The position numbers and the translations under genes were made by a program. The notes beneath the pieces are model-generated. The model did not search any database. It had not been told where the DNA came from and was given only the letters and a program-made list of their open reading frames with translations. Of a stretch of 64,000 nt of DNA, positions 18,777 through 26,413 are shown in pieces. Origin of the DNA: Pseudomonas lundensis (lineage in GTDB: Bacteria > Pseudomonadota > Gammaproteobacteria > Pseudomonadales > Pseudomonadaceae); assembly GCF_001042985.1 (NCBI RefSeq), contig NZ_JYKY01000025.1, positions 1-64,000 on the forward strand. Direction: 5' to 3'. The stretch's first letter is position 1, and each line of letters starts with the position of its first letter.

Positions 18777-18804
18777 ATTTAACATAATATACATTATGCG
18801 AACC
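18777..18804 (-). other. dif: Chromosome dimer resolution site dif (left prophage junction)
   Basis: Read on the minus strand, the site is GGTTCGCATAA (XerC arm), TGTATA (6-bp centre) and TTATGTTAAAT (XerD arm), identical in layout to the known Pseudomonas and E. coli dif. It marks the replication terminus, where XerC/XerD resolve chromosome dimers. The 12-bp XerC side (ATTATGCGAACC on the plus strand, 18793-18804) recurs at 26406-26417, the other end of the filamentous prophage. Integration has thus regenerated a full dif here, with one half probably phage-derived. Confidence 0.92.
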
Positions 18805-18841
18805 CTTGAATGCTAAGCGTGGAGGTCTACTCAGCAGAAAG

Positions 18842-19060
18842 TCAAAGTGAGCACTTTTCTGAAACCGGGCTGAAGCCCCAGAAAACATCGTGAAACGTTT
18901 TCAGGTCATCAACTGTCATGACGCGCGACTCAAATACACAGAACGCAAAGGGCAAAGCTCTAAGCACAGACCAACCAGGCACGATGACAACCGGCACGCA
19001 GAAAGCATAGGCCGCCAATCGGTTGGCCTTCAAAGCATCTGACCACGATTCCTGGATCAT
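18842..19060 (-). CDS. Unknown small protein at prophage left end
   Basis: Protein of 72 residues from the ATG with AGGA 6 nt upstream; an earlier ATG at 19075 would add five residues. A hydrophobic segment (LAAYAFCVPVVIVPGW, about residues 15-32) could be a membrane span. It is the last gene after the secretin and next to the attachment site. It is not recognised. Position suggests an accessory or moron gene of the prophage. Confidence 0.5.
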   Translation of the reverse strand: MIQESWSDALKANRLAAYAFCVPVVIVPGWSVLRALPFAFCVFESRVMTVDDLKTFHDVFWGFSPVSEKCSL

Positions 19061-19077
19061 AAAATTCCTCAGCATTA

Positions 19078-20316
19078 CTAGATTTTCGTTAGCTGTAACA
19101 CTAACAGAATTTGCGTGGTGTTCTTCGTTGAGGATTGCCCACCCATGAATGACGGCAGAAACGACAGCCGACGATCACGATCTACGTCCTTCGTTTGATC
19201 CAGTCCGCCCAGCACAATCAGTTCTCCTGGCTGCGCTGAAATCTTTGTCAGCAACTCACGCTTGGTCAACGTCGGTGAGTCGATTCCTGACAGGCTGTTC
19301 TGCGCGAAATCCGAGATTTGCTGGCTCAGCTCCAAGTCAATACGGTTACGCAAAATCGTTGGCTTGAGTTCCATGATCACACCGGCGGACCGGTACTCAA
19401 TCGACTGCACAGCGTTGCCGGAATTATCCAGCGAGGAAGACGACAGCGTAGGTACTTCTTGCCCTACGATGATCTTGCCGGTGGCACCACTAACGACTCG
19501 CAACGTCGGTGTCGACACGACGTTAAACCGTGAATCACCGGACACAGCAGACAGCACGGCGGTTAGATCCGTCGACGACCATTTGACGAAATTCCCAGCC
19601 ACGGGCAGCAGCGAACTCACGCCAATTTTCAGCCTGCCAGACAGCGCGGAGATAGCGAGTTCAAAGCCGGAACCCTCGGTTTTCTCGGTCGAAAACTCCA
19701 GCACGACGGCCTGGGCCATGACCTCGTTTGGCGCGGTGTCGAGTTGTTCCAGGATGAACCGGACCTTTTCAACGCTAGCCGCGGGACCGGACAAAAACAC
19801 TTGATCGGAAACTTCGTAGCTGGTGCCCAACAGCCGGTTGGCAATGGGCTGAAGGATCGATGCAGGGCGGTTATGAGCCTGAAAAAGAGTGAAATTTTCC
19901 GGAATTTGACCTGCCGGAAAAGCCCGTATTTCGGGGGTTACATCCCCTGCCCCGGTCCCTGCTCCACCGGTGAAAATTCCTGCAGGAACACCCGGCAAAT
20001 CACGCGAATAGTCGTCAGGTTTGGCCGAAAAAACGATTAGGCCTTCGGGCGTGACACGCTTGTAAATGCCCGCTGTGCGCAAAATTCCATCTACCGTGGC
20101 TTCCAGATCCTCGATCGGCAGCGAGCGAATGTTGACTGAAACCGGGCTGCTATTGGTCACGACGCTTGGGTCAAGAACGTAGGATTTTTCGAGCTGGTTA
20201 CGATAGGTTTCAACCAGCAATTGGCTGGCAGGAATCTGATCGTAGGACAGCACAATGTTTTGTGCGTGGGCCCAACTGGTGAAAATCAGAAGCGCCAAGG
20301 GGATCAGTTTTTTCAT
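19078..20316 (-). CDS. Phage-encoded secretin (pIV-like)
   Basis: Outer-membrane secretin of 412 residues through which the filament is extruded. The signal peptide is MKKLIPLALLIFTSWAHA. N-terminal N0/N1-type domains occupy about 20-180 (SVNIRSLPIEDLEATVD near 60-80). The secretin core has the usual VPTLSSS gate region (about 290) and GELIVLGGLDQT (about 370). It follows zot in the same transcript. Pf-type phages of P. aeruginosa generally use a host secretin, so an own copy is worth noting. Related to the GspD/PilQ family, but short and phage-located. Confidence 0.85.
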   Translation of the reverse strand: MKKLIPLALLIFTSWAHAQNIVLSYDQIPASQLLVETYRNQLEKSYVLDPSVVTNSSPVSVNIRSLPIEDLEATVDGILRTAGIYKRVTPEGLIVFSAKPDDYSRDLPGVPAGIFTGGAGTGAGDVTPEIRAFPAGQIPENFTLFQAHNRPASILQPIANRLLGTSYEVSDQVFLSGPAASVEKVRFILEQLDTAPNEVMAQAVVLEFSTEKTEGSGFELAISALSGRLKIGVSSLLPVAGNFVKWSSTDLTAVLSAVSGDSRFNVVSTPTLRVVSGATGKIIVGQEVPTLSSSSLDNSGNAVQSIEYRSAGVIMELKPTILRNRIDLELSQQISDFAQNSLSGIDSPTLTKRELLTKISAQPGELIVLGGLDQTKDVDRDRRLSFLPSFMGGQSSTKNTTQILLVLQLTKI

Positions 20317-20375
20317 AATGTGATGATGACCAGGTGCAGACGTGCCCGCCGTGCGCGAGCGCCCGTCGGCCCCGT

Positions 20376-21272
20376 CTACTCCTGTAAAAGTTTGGCCAAA
20401 ATAGGCGAAGAAACACGAACAAAAGGCGTCTTGGATTCGCCCAGGAAGAACCGGACTTCAGAGCGGGAAATGTTCCAAGCGTCGTACTCGATGCGGTTGA
20501 TTTGGCCAGTCGAATCCTTAAGAAAAACCACCGCTGGCAAACCGTCGTCAGCTCGGGTTAGGCCTGAATAGGTCGCCAGTGGAACCACCGGCTCGGGCTT
20601 TTTCGGCGCGGTTTCAGCGCTGGACACCAGCTTGGATTCGCCTTGATGGGATAGGCTGTAAAACACCTTCACGAACAACCCTATGGCGATCAAAGCGGCC
20701 AAAATCGGCAGCGCGATTTTCTTCCAGGGCGTGCGGTCTTTGTCGGTATGCAGCGATGAACTTTTGTAAAACTTAAAAAGTTCCTTATCGAAGGGCTTAC
20801 GCGACTTCAATGAAGTTGTTTCAGACTTCGCAGGTTCCGGCGAATCATTACAACCCACCCATTCCATAATCGTGCGTCGTTTCTTACCGAACGGCCTGTA
20901 ACAGTGTTCATGACGGTCCACCAGCTTACGCACGTTGGAATCAAGGAACATCGGGTGTTGGGTCATCAAAATAATGTCGAGACCCTGATGCCGATGCGTT
21001 TCAAACATCGATACTGTTTCAGGAACTTTGCTACCAGACGGACGTGGTGGGAAAAACCGCTGACACTCATCCATCACAATAATTGAGCCGTTTGGGTATT
21101 TAAACCATCCTTCGGGGTCGTCCAATTCGAAACAGCGTAATGACTCCAGGTCAAGGCCATTAACGTTTGAAAACAAAGGGCGCGGTAATTCGGCCTGAGA
21201 GTTCTTAAAAATGTACTCAACAGCTAATAACGTCTTGCCTGATCCGGGCAGTCCAGTGATCAAATGAATCAT
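20376..21272 (-). CDS. zot: Zot / pI-like assembly ATPase
   Basis: Inner-membrane ATPase of 298 residues that drives filament assembly. Walker A GLPGSGKT is at residues 7-14 and Walker B IIVMDE at 64-69. A single transmembrane helix (about 188-210) is followed by a periplasmic tail that would contact the secretin. This is the Zot (zonula occludens toxin-like) layout found in CTX-type and Pf-type phages. The start overlaps the pVI stop (ATGA). Confidence 0.9.
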   Translation of the reverse strand: MIHLITGLPGSGKTLLAVEYIFKNSQAELPRPLFSNVNGLDLESLRCFELDDPEGWFKYPNGSIIVMDECQRFFPPRPSGSKVPETVSMFETHRHQGLDIILMTQHPMFLDSNVRKLVDRHEHCYRPFGKKRRTIMEWVGCNDSPEPAKSETTSLKSRKPFDKELFKFYKSSSLHTDKDRTPWKKIALPILAALIAIGLFVKVFYSLSHQGESKLVSSAETAPKKPEPVVPLATYSGLTRADDGLPAVVFLKDSTGQINRIEYDAWNISRSEVRFFLGESKTPFVRVSSPILAKLLQE

Positions 21273-21556
21273 TGGCCCGCCCCCAAGACTTTCAACTTCT
21301 TAACTGATGCCATTGCAAAACGCGCAGCATAAGCCGAGAGCGTCATGTTTACCGCGTGATCAAGATCGCCGAGCCCCATAATTGACAACATATTGGCAGG
21401 CAAAGAATTAAAATTCTGCATCACCTGATCAGTAACCATGCCGAGCAGTAGGTCGAGACCTTTATAGGTCAAGTACCCAAAACCGAGACCAGAAAGACAC
21501 TTGATCAACAGGTTACGGATAGACTCGATACCAAATAACTTTAGTAAGCTACTCAC
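21269..21556 (-). CDS. pVI-like minor coat protein (DUF2523)
   Basis: Hydrophobic protein of about 95 residues of the DUF2523 type, which sits at the filament end with pIII. I chose GTG at 21556 (VSSLLKLFG) because GGAGG lies 6 nt upstream and it overlaps the pIII stop. An ATG at 21622 would add 22 residues inside the pIII coding region. Hydrophobic segments occur near residues 15-45 and 55-80. Stop and zot start overlap by 4 nt. Confidence 0.75.
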   Translation of the reverse strand: MSSLLKLFGIESIRNLLIKCLSGLGFGYLTYKGLDLLLGMVTDQVMQNFNSLPANMLSIMGLGDLDHAVNMTLSAYAARFAMASVKKLKVLGAGQ

Positions 21557-22682
21557 GCAAACCTCCGGCCACGATGGCAATAAATCCAAGTAATGCAGCA
21601 AAGCGAATAAAAGGCGCGACATAATCCGTCATGACTTTGCACAACATCGAGTAATCGAAATAAAGCGGATCACCTTTAAAATTCCAGAGCAACTGTGGGG
21701 CTGGGCACTGACGAGGCATCCAACCATTGCCCCATTTTAAGTAACTCGTGATGTCAAACACTGAACTTTCCAAGTCCGAGGCGTCAGAACACTTGCCTTG
21801 GCACGGATCATAGTTAGGATCGTCTGTACCCTCCCCCGGCGTGGTTGGCGGATTAACGATTTCATCGTCTGTCGCGGTGTCCTCCCAAGGGATCGGGTTC
21901 CAAATATTCGGGTACTTCCCGGGAGCCTCCTGGACGCCATCAGGCGACTGAAAGCCCCAGCTAGAAAGGTCAACGTCAGTTGCTGGGACTTTCTTGGCTG
22001 TGGGCTTGATGTCCGGCATCTGAGAATTGATGCCACGAGTGTAGATATAAGTTGGATTTTGATTCGGTGGGACTGAAACCGAGGTCGAATTCCAGCGAGT
22101 CACAACGTTGGGAGCGTTACCAGCCCACTCCTGTAAATCAGTACTAGGAGAAGTAGCCCAATACTGACGTTGATTGGACACATTTGTTTTATAGCAAGGC
22201 GTAGGGATATAGGCTTGCACGTTTCCAACACCAGAAGGATTGGAAACAGTAGACGTTGAAGAAGGACACGCAACGTCAAGACCAGGAAGCGCTCCACCCG
22301 GTTTATAAATGTCATAAGTAACAACTCCAAAATCATCGACAGTTTTAACAACAAGATAGCCAGCAACTGCCGCCGCAGTACCAATAGCAATTTGGACGGC
22401 AGGAATCCTGCCCATGGCCGTCCGTGCCCAAGTACCATATTTGGTTGCATTAACCGTCAGCGTTTTACTCCGATTAACAACGTTGCCAAACTTGTCTTTG
22501 GCCTGGACGACGGCGTTTGCTGTACCCGAAGGAGAAATATCAGAAACACCAATAATCTTACCGAAGGTGCCATTTGCAAGAGGTGCAACGTTGATTTCTA
22601 CGGCCGCGTGAACTAACGAAAAAGAATCCAAAAGGCACCACAAAGACCCAACAACAGCACACAAGAAGGCGCGATTCCCCAT
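21549..22682 (-). CDS. pIII-like adsorption protein
   Basis: Protein of 377 residues with a signal peptide (to about residue 26, ...SLVHA). A middle region is rich in P/T/N (about 200-280), followed by a cysteine-containing segment (DPCQGKCSDASD, about 293) and one C-terminal membrane anchor (FIRFAALLGFIAIVAGG, about 358-375). This is the plan of inovirus pIII-type adhesins, which bind pili or other receptors and release the virion. Sequence similarity in this family is low, so the call rests on layout and position between the coat and pVI genes. Confidence 0.75.
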   Translation of the reverse strand: MGNRAFLCAVVGSLWCLLDSFSLVHAAVEINVAPLANGTFGKIIGVSDISPSGTANAVVQAKDKFGNVVNRSKTLTVNATKYGTWARTAMGRIPAVQIAIGTAAAVAGYLVVKTVDDFGVVTYDIYKPGGALPGLDVACPSSTSTVSNPSGVGNVQAYIPTPCYKTNVSNQRQYWATSPSTDLQEWAGNAPNVVTRWNSTSVSVPPNQNPTYIYTRGINSQMPDIKPTAKKVPATDVDLSSWGFQSPDGVQEAPGKYPNIWNPIPWEDTATDDEIVNPPTTPGEGTDDPNYDPCQGKCSDASDLESSVFDITSYLKWGNGWMPRQCPAPQLLWNFKGDPLYFDYSMLCKVMTDYVAPFIRFAALLGFIAIVAGGLRE

Positions 22683-22714
22683 AGTTCCACCAGTGTTATT
22701 TCCTATAAAAAGTC

Positions 22715-22740
22715 AAAAAAAAGGGAGCCCGAGAGCCCCC
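22715..22740 (-). terminator. Terminator between coat protein and pIII genes
   Basis: On the minus strand a G-rich/C-rich imperfect stem (22723-22740) is followed by eight T residues (22715-22722), just after the coat protein stop. Partial termination here would give the excess of coat protein transcript that filamentous phages need. Confidence 0.7.
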
Positions 22741-22763
22741 TAGTTCTGCTGAGGTACGGCGGG

Positions 22764-22973
22764 TTATTTCAGTACGCGACGGACCCAGGTGAAGGCCACC
22801 ACCGCGACGACAACGGACAAGCAGGCAAGCCCGATGGTGCCAACGTCAGTGATCGAGGCCAGGATGGTGGACTTTACAGCGGTGTAATCCACCGGCACTG
22901 GATCAGCTGCAAAAGTCATTTGCGAGGCAGCCGCGAGGGCTGCTGTGATAACCAGCTGAGTAACTTTTTTCAT
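22764..22973 (-). CDS. Major coat protein (pVIII-like)
   Basis: Protein of 69 residues. The signal peptide MKKVTQLVITAALAAASQMTFA is followed by a mature protein of about 47 residues: a short acidic N-terminus (DPVPVDY), one membrane-spanning helix (about 44-62) and a basic tail (WVRRVLK). This is the exact plan of an inovirus major coat protein. A terminator follows. Confidence 0.9.
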   Translation of the reverse strand: MKKVTQLVITAALAAASQMTFAADPVPVDYTAVKSTILASITDVGTIGLACLSVVVAVVAFTWVRRVLK

Positions 22974-22995
22974 GCTTATAACTTCCGTAGAGAGT

Positions 22996-23094
22996 TTATT
23001 TTATGGCTTTGCGTATTTGTCTAAGTGTCCAAGCTGTAGCCCACAACAGCGCTATTGCGGATGCCAGCTCAGAAACATCCGCGATAGATTCCAT
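22996..23094 (-). CDS. 32-residue membrane peptide (candidate pVII/pIX-like minor coat)
   Basis: A 33-codon frame starts at ATG 23092-23094, overlapping the ssDNA-binding protein stop as ATGA, and ends at TAA 22996-22998. The peptide has an acidic start (MESIADVSE), one hydrophobic helix (LASAIALLWATAWT) and a basic tail (RQIRKAIK), like the tiny end-cap proteins of filamentous phages. It lies between the ssDNA-binding and coat protein genes, where such genes sit in Ff and Pf phages. Small size limits certainty. Confidence 0.65.
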   Translation of the reverse strand: MESIADVSELASAIALLWATAWTLRQIRKAIK

Positions 23095-23378
23095 CAGGCC
23101 GAAACCTTCTGCGAATTCGGTGCGTTAACTCGGCGCCCTTGGCGCGGGTCGACATCAAAGGTCAAGCGACCATCACGCACATCGGCAATAATGTCGCACT
23201 CGTAAGTTCCGACAGGTGGAACTTGATTCTGAGTCTCTGCGTAAAAAGAAGCCTTTTGCGGATAAGGCACGTTCGGCAAATGAACATATGCCTCAAACAT
23301 GCAGTAAGGCTTGCCCGACTTTTGGGCAGTACCGGTTCGATTGAAACCGGTGACTTCAACAAGAATTACATTTGACAT
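23094..23378 (-). CDS. Phage ssDNA-binding protein (pV-like)
   Basis: Protein of 94 residues with the strand-rich, aromatic composition of an OB-fold (YCMFEAYVHLPNVPYPQK; YECDI). It fits the inovirus single-stranded DNA-binding protein that coats progeny strands before assembly and shuts off replicative-form synthesis. It follows two small genes after the replication initiator. Its stop overlaps the start of the next small gene. Confidence 0.75.
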   Translation of the reverse strand: MSNVILVEVTGFNRTGTAQKSGKPYCMFEAYVHLPNVPYPQKASFYAETQNQVPPVGTYECDIIADVRDGRLTFDVDPRQGRRVNAPNSQKVSA

Positions 23379-23390
23379 GGTATTGCCCTT

Positions 23391-23648
23391 TTACAGTGTT
23401 GGGAGACGGGAACTTATGCCCGGCTCGCGATAGGCCCAACTGGGCGCAGTTGCATCAGGATTACGCCTGAAGTTTTTAAGTTCATGCAGACCACGCTGAC
23501 GTTTAATATCAGCAGCAGTCAAAGTTTGCAGCAGAGTACGCATTATATTGTTCGTTGTTATTTCAGCATCAGCAACTGTGCTTTGCATAGCATCACATAT
23601 AACTTGGTGAACCTGAGTGCGCAGGTTCAAATATGCTTCACGGTCCAT
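23391..23648 (-). CDS. Unknown small phage protein
   Basis: Protein of 85 residues, starting at ATG 23648, which overlaps the stop of the preceding gene (TAATG). The alternative start five codons earlier is inside that gene. Helical in the first 60 residues, with no signal or membrane segment. Part of the replication cluster by position. Not recognised. Confidence 0.6.
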   Translation of the reverse strand: MDREAYLNLRTQVHQVICDAMQSTVADAEITTNNIMRTLLQTLTAADIKRQRGLHELKNFRRNPDATAPSWAYREPGISSRLPTL

Positions 23649-23881
23649 TAAAATCCCATCCATTCAGCAATTGAAACAGTCCCTATTTGTTGAGACTCAG
23701 GAAGCCAGACTCTTTCGGGCTTAATGCCCTGCTCTTTTCTTACGTCAATAGCCTTGAGCGTTTCTTGAACCTGTTGATCAAGTACAGGGTTCAAGAAGGC
23801 AGGTTTTAAACGCTGCTGAAACTCAAGGTTCCGGCGTTGGCCGGGAGTTAATTGGCCACCCTGAAAACTAACGGTTCTCAT
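23648..23881 (-). CDS. Unknown small phage protein after replication initiator
   Basis: Protein of 77 residues, charged, with no membrane segment. The start overlaps the replication initiator stop (ATGA) and its stop overlaps the next start, so it is translated by coupling. Pf-type phages carry small unnamed genes in this place. Not recognised further. Confidence 0.6.
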   Translation of the reverse strand: MRTVSFQGGQLTPGQRRNLEFQQRLKPAFLNPVLDQQVQETLKAIDVRKEQGIKPERVWLPESQQIGTVSIAEWMGF

Positions 23882-25011
23882 GCTGCGACCTGCTGGAGGT
23901 GATTAGGACGCTGATACCACGTCGGCACGGCCAAGGTGGATTTTGTCACTTCGCGGCACTGGCGGACGAATACAGGTGCAAAGCGGCTGGTATCGCAAGC
24001 GTTGCGAATGTTGATACCGATTCGGTTAAGTTTGGCCGCATGCCCTTTAACCTGAGACTTTGAAAAGTCGATATTGGATGTACCGGACATCCACTCGAGA
24101 GCGTAACTAGCCGTGGTGCGAGCGGAGCGCAAAGTATCGCAAACACCCTCAGCAACTAATTGTTCAGCAATGCTTACAATATCCATGGCTGTCACCTTCA
24201 ACTTTTCATCTATCTTAAGAAACTCGCTGTGGAGTTCGGCTAAACGCCTTTCATCAAATAGTCCCCAATAGCAGAGGGCTTCGCGCTGTAAATATTCGCT
24301 TTTAAGTTCTTGTTCCATGCGGACCACGCCTTCTTGTGCGCAGTAATTTTTAACCCGCAGTACGTATTTGTATTCTTCCGACTCCTCACCAAAGACACGT
24401 TTTATCTTTGGCAGACAGTTTTGATCCATCTCAAAGGCTTTGTCGTAGGCCTTTCGGTATTGGAGGCGACCGCCTTTACCGTTGCCTTTAGGGGTCCAGG
24501 CTACGGTTCGCCCGTTGGGATACAGAAAGCCAATCGAGTGCCCTATGCGCTGACTCGAAACGCCGCGAAGGTAAGCAAGTACATTGCCCTCCCCCAGCGA
24601 AACGTTTGTAGTCAAGTCGATACGCTCAATCTTTGCCCCGTCGGCGATACGGTCGCCTGACTTTGCACCTGACTCGCCCTGACGAATATCAATGCGGGTG
24701 CAGCGAGTAAAACCAGGGAGGCCATATTCACGCAACAGCCCGTTGTAGACCGAAACGCACTGCTCAATAGAGGTGAACCCAAACAGGTTGTCGAGCCGCC
24801 CTACCCGGCTGGGGTTGCCTTCAACACGAATCTTCCGGCCTTGAACATGAATCGTCACCGAAGTGGAAAAGCTGGCTTCGTGCTTAAAGCGTGGCTGACG
24901 AGTGCTCAAAACCTCGTTGGTATTAGCGTCTATCGTCAGCGTAAAGACATCGCACACGACCGGTAGGTCGTGATCGTGCTCCTGCGAAATCGTTAGCCAA
25001 TCGATGAACAT
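23878..25011 (-). CDS. Phage replication initiation protein (pII/RstA-type)
   Basis: Rolling-circle initiator of 377 residues. I chose ATG at 25011 (MFIDWLTISQEH) because AGGA lies 8 nt upstream; a TTG start would add five residues. The N-terminus FIDWLT, RIDIRQGE (about 105-115) and the region with YRKAYDK (about 180) fit the Rep_trans/phage replication-initiator family found in Pf-like and CTX-like phages. It should nick the plus origin and start single-strand synthesis. It is the first gene of the minus-strand operon and faces the repressor. Confidence 0.85.
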   Translation of the reverse strand: MFIDWLTISQEHDHDLPVVCDVFTLTIDANTNEVLSTRQPRFKHEASFSTSVTIHVQGRKIRVEGNPSRVGRLDNLFGFTSIEQCVSVYNGLLREYGLPGFTRCTRIDIRQGESGAKSGDRIADGAKIERIDLTTNVSLGEGNVLAYLRGVSSQRIGHSIGFLYPNGRTVAWTPKGNGKGGRLQYRKAYDKAFEMDQNCLPKIKRVFGEESEEYKYVLRVKNYCAQEGVVRMEQELKSEYLQREALCYWGLFDERRLAELHSEFLKIDEKLKVTAMDIVSIAEQLVAEGVCDTLRSARTTASYALEWMSGTSNIDFSKSQVKGHAAKLNRIGINIRNACDTSRFAPVFVRQCREVTKSTLAVPTWYQRPNHLQQVAA

Positions 25012-25029
25012 CTGAAATCCTGTCAATAT

Positions 25030-25111
25030 CTGTATTCCAATACAGAACTGGCGAGATTATGAGACCCTTAGATGCTCGAATGCAAGCAGAAATGTACCGA
25101 TATATAGGTAC
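25030..25111. promoter_or_regulatory. Prophage control region with two palindromic operators
   Basis: Between the replication gene and the repressor lie two perfect palindromes: CTGTATT-CC-AATACAG (25030-25045), next to the replication gene start, and GTACC-GATATATA-GGTAC (25094-25111), closer to the repressor. Their positions suit binding by the adjacent XRE-type repressor to shut replication-gene transcription and to control itself. Confidence 0.6.
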
Positions 25112-25134
25112 TGTATGGGCGGACAGTTAATACG

Positions 25135-25500
25135 ATGGCAGGCATGAGCAACCACGCAGGCAACAGAGCCATGACCATCGGAACAAACCTGAGACGGTAT
25201 CGGGAGGCTAAAGGCCTTACTCAGCAGGCCGTATGGGAGGCTGCTGGAATAAGTAAGTCGAGCTACACGTCTTATGAGGCAGGTCGCGGAATGCCGTCAG
25301 CTGACAAAGTTGTAAGCCTTGCCGCAGTGTTGGGTACTACCACAGATGAGCTTTTGCTAGAGCCTTCGGAAATGGTGGTATCCCAAGATATGTTGCCTAT
25401 TCTTCGGCGCTTTGAGGCGTTGCCCGTAGATATCCGAAATCAAGCCAAAATCGCCTTGAAAGGTGTGCTATTCGGGTATGAGCAGGAAGCCCTGAGATAG
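25135..25500 (+). CDS. XRE-family phage repressor
   Basis: Protein of 121 residues with an HTH of the Cro/cI type at about residues 17-70 (LRRYREAKGLTQQAVWEAAGI...SYEAGRG). The remaining 50 residues are probably a dimerisation region. The start could instead be ATG 25171 (MTIGTNLRRY), since neither has a strong ribosome site. Divergent from the replication operon across two palindromes, so it very probably maintains lysogeny, like RstR of CTX phage. Confidence 0.8.
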   Translation: MAGMSNHAGNRAMTIGTNLRRYREAKGLTQQAVWEAAGISKSSYTSYEAGRGMPSADKVVSLAAVLGTTTDELLLEPSEMVVSQDMLPILRRFEALPVDIRNQAKIALKGVLFGYEQEALR

Positions 25501-25529
25501 CCAAAAGCGGGTCGCGTGATGGCTGAAAA

Positions 25530-25573
25530 GTATGGAAAACCATACCAAAGTGGGGGTGTAACAGCACCCCCAC
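25530..25573 (+). other. Tandem hairpins downstream of repressor
   Basis: Two perfect stem-loops lie side by side: GTATGG-AAAA-CCATAC (25530-25545) and GTGGGGGTG-TAACAG-CACCCCCAC (25550-25573). There is no T-run. In filamentous phages such hairpins serve as packaging signal or complementary-strand origin; attenuation of the repressor transcript is another option. Confidence 0.45.
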
Positions 25574-25594
25574 CCCATAAAGCAAGGAGAGCAA

Positions 25595-25825
25595 ATGAAA
25601 ACAGCACTGCCGCTCGATCAACTGATCGCCACAGCAAACGAGGAGCTCAAAGAGCACTCCTGGTACGAAGAAGGCATGGAAATCAAAGAAGCCAAGATGG
25701 TGGGCAACATCCTGACAATGCATGCAGCAGGGCTCTTGGACGATAAAGGAGTTCAAAAACCAGAGTCCGTCGTGCGATTGAACGAGTTTGCGCATTCGTT
25801 CGCGTCCAGATACACACTGATTTAA
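25595..25825 (+). CDS. Unknown small prophage protein
   Basis: Protein of 76 residues with a clear Shine-Dalgarno AAGGAG 8 nt before ATG. Acidic and helical, no membrane segment. It lies in the same direction as the repressor, beyond the tandem hairpins. It may be an anti-repressor, superinfection or moron gene; nothing in the sequence decides this. Confidence 0.6.
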   Translation: MKTALPLDQLIATANEELKEHSWYEEGMEIKEAKMVGNILTMHAAGLLDDKGVQKPESVVRLNEFAHSFASRYTLI

Positions 25826-25982
25826 AAGCTCGCTGGGAAATTGCACCTTCCGGGACCAGACCGGCGATAGCGCTACACGTCACGGGACCGCGCTGGCTGC
25901 GCTCAAATCCCGGGGTAATGCCTCGGGGTGATCAGGGCGCGAAGTAACACCAGGGCGACTACAGGCAATTTGCACGCGACAA

Positions 25983-26016
25983 AAAACCCCAGGGCTCTTA
26001 AGAACGCTGGGGTTTT
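25983..26016. terminator. Bidirectional terminator
   Basis: AAAACCCCAG (25983-25992) and CTGGGGTTTT (26007-26016) form a perfect 10-bp stem with a 14-nt loop and A/T tracts on both sides. Confidence 0.75.
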
Positions 26017-26246
26017 CCTTTGGGCGATAGACCGGCCCGCGTTGCGGGGTATCGGCGCACCAGGTGCAACGCACTAACGAGGATCTGCGAGGCGCCTAAT
26101 GCCCTTCGGGCAGGTCGAGGTCGCACGATCAAGGCTGTAACGGCCAAGCCGCCGTGCAAACATGCATACTAAAAGCAATTAAATCGTCGTAATATCTCGC
26201 ATGTAGCCTTCAAGGCACTTGATATTTATCCCCGCGAGGGACTTGC

Positions 26247-26272
26247 AAAGCCCGGTCAATGACTGGGCTTTT
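26247..26272 (+). terminator. Hairpin with T-rich tail
   Basis: AAAGCCCGGTC (26247-26257) pairs with GACTGGGCTTT (26261-26271) with one mismatch; T-rich sequence follows (TTGCCTTTTT). Probably a rightward terminator isolating the attachment region. Confidence 0.6.
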
Positions 26273-26303
26273 GCCTTTTTGGCAACTGGGAAATGTTCGG
26301 CCT

Positions 26304-26413
26304 CGCATAATGGACGTTATGGCTAAATTCAGCGCCGGGGCTTCGCTATTATCCCGACGCTAAATTCGTCGATTCCGACGGCGTAGCTACCATAACGTCA
26401 GAGAAATTATGCG
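26304..26413 (+). other. Folded single-strand attachment site (attP hairpin), dif-like arms
   Basis: CGCATAAT (26304-26311) and GACGTTATGG (26313-26322) pair with ATTATGCG (26406-26413) and CCATAACGTC (26390-26399). On one strand the XerC-type arm CGCATAA and XerD-type arm TTATGG are 6 nt apart (TGGACG), as in dif. On the other strand they are 11 nt apart (26396-26406), leaving a bulge. Folding would create a dif-like duplex from a single strand, the mechanism known for CTX phage of Vibrio cholerae. Use here is inferred. Confidence 0.75.

Larger units (their letters stand above)
25826..26303. other. Prophage non-coding region with hairpins
   Basis: About 480 bp without a supported gene. It contains two strong hairpins (25983-26016 and 26247-26272). 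Inoviruses keep their replication origins and packaging signal in such a region, so those functions may lie here, but no nick site can be named from sequence alone. Confidence 0.45.
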
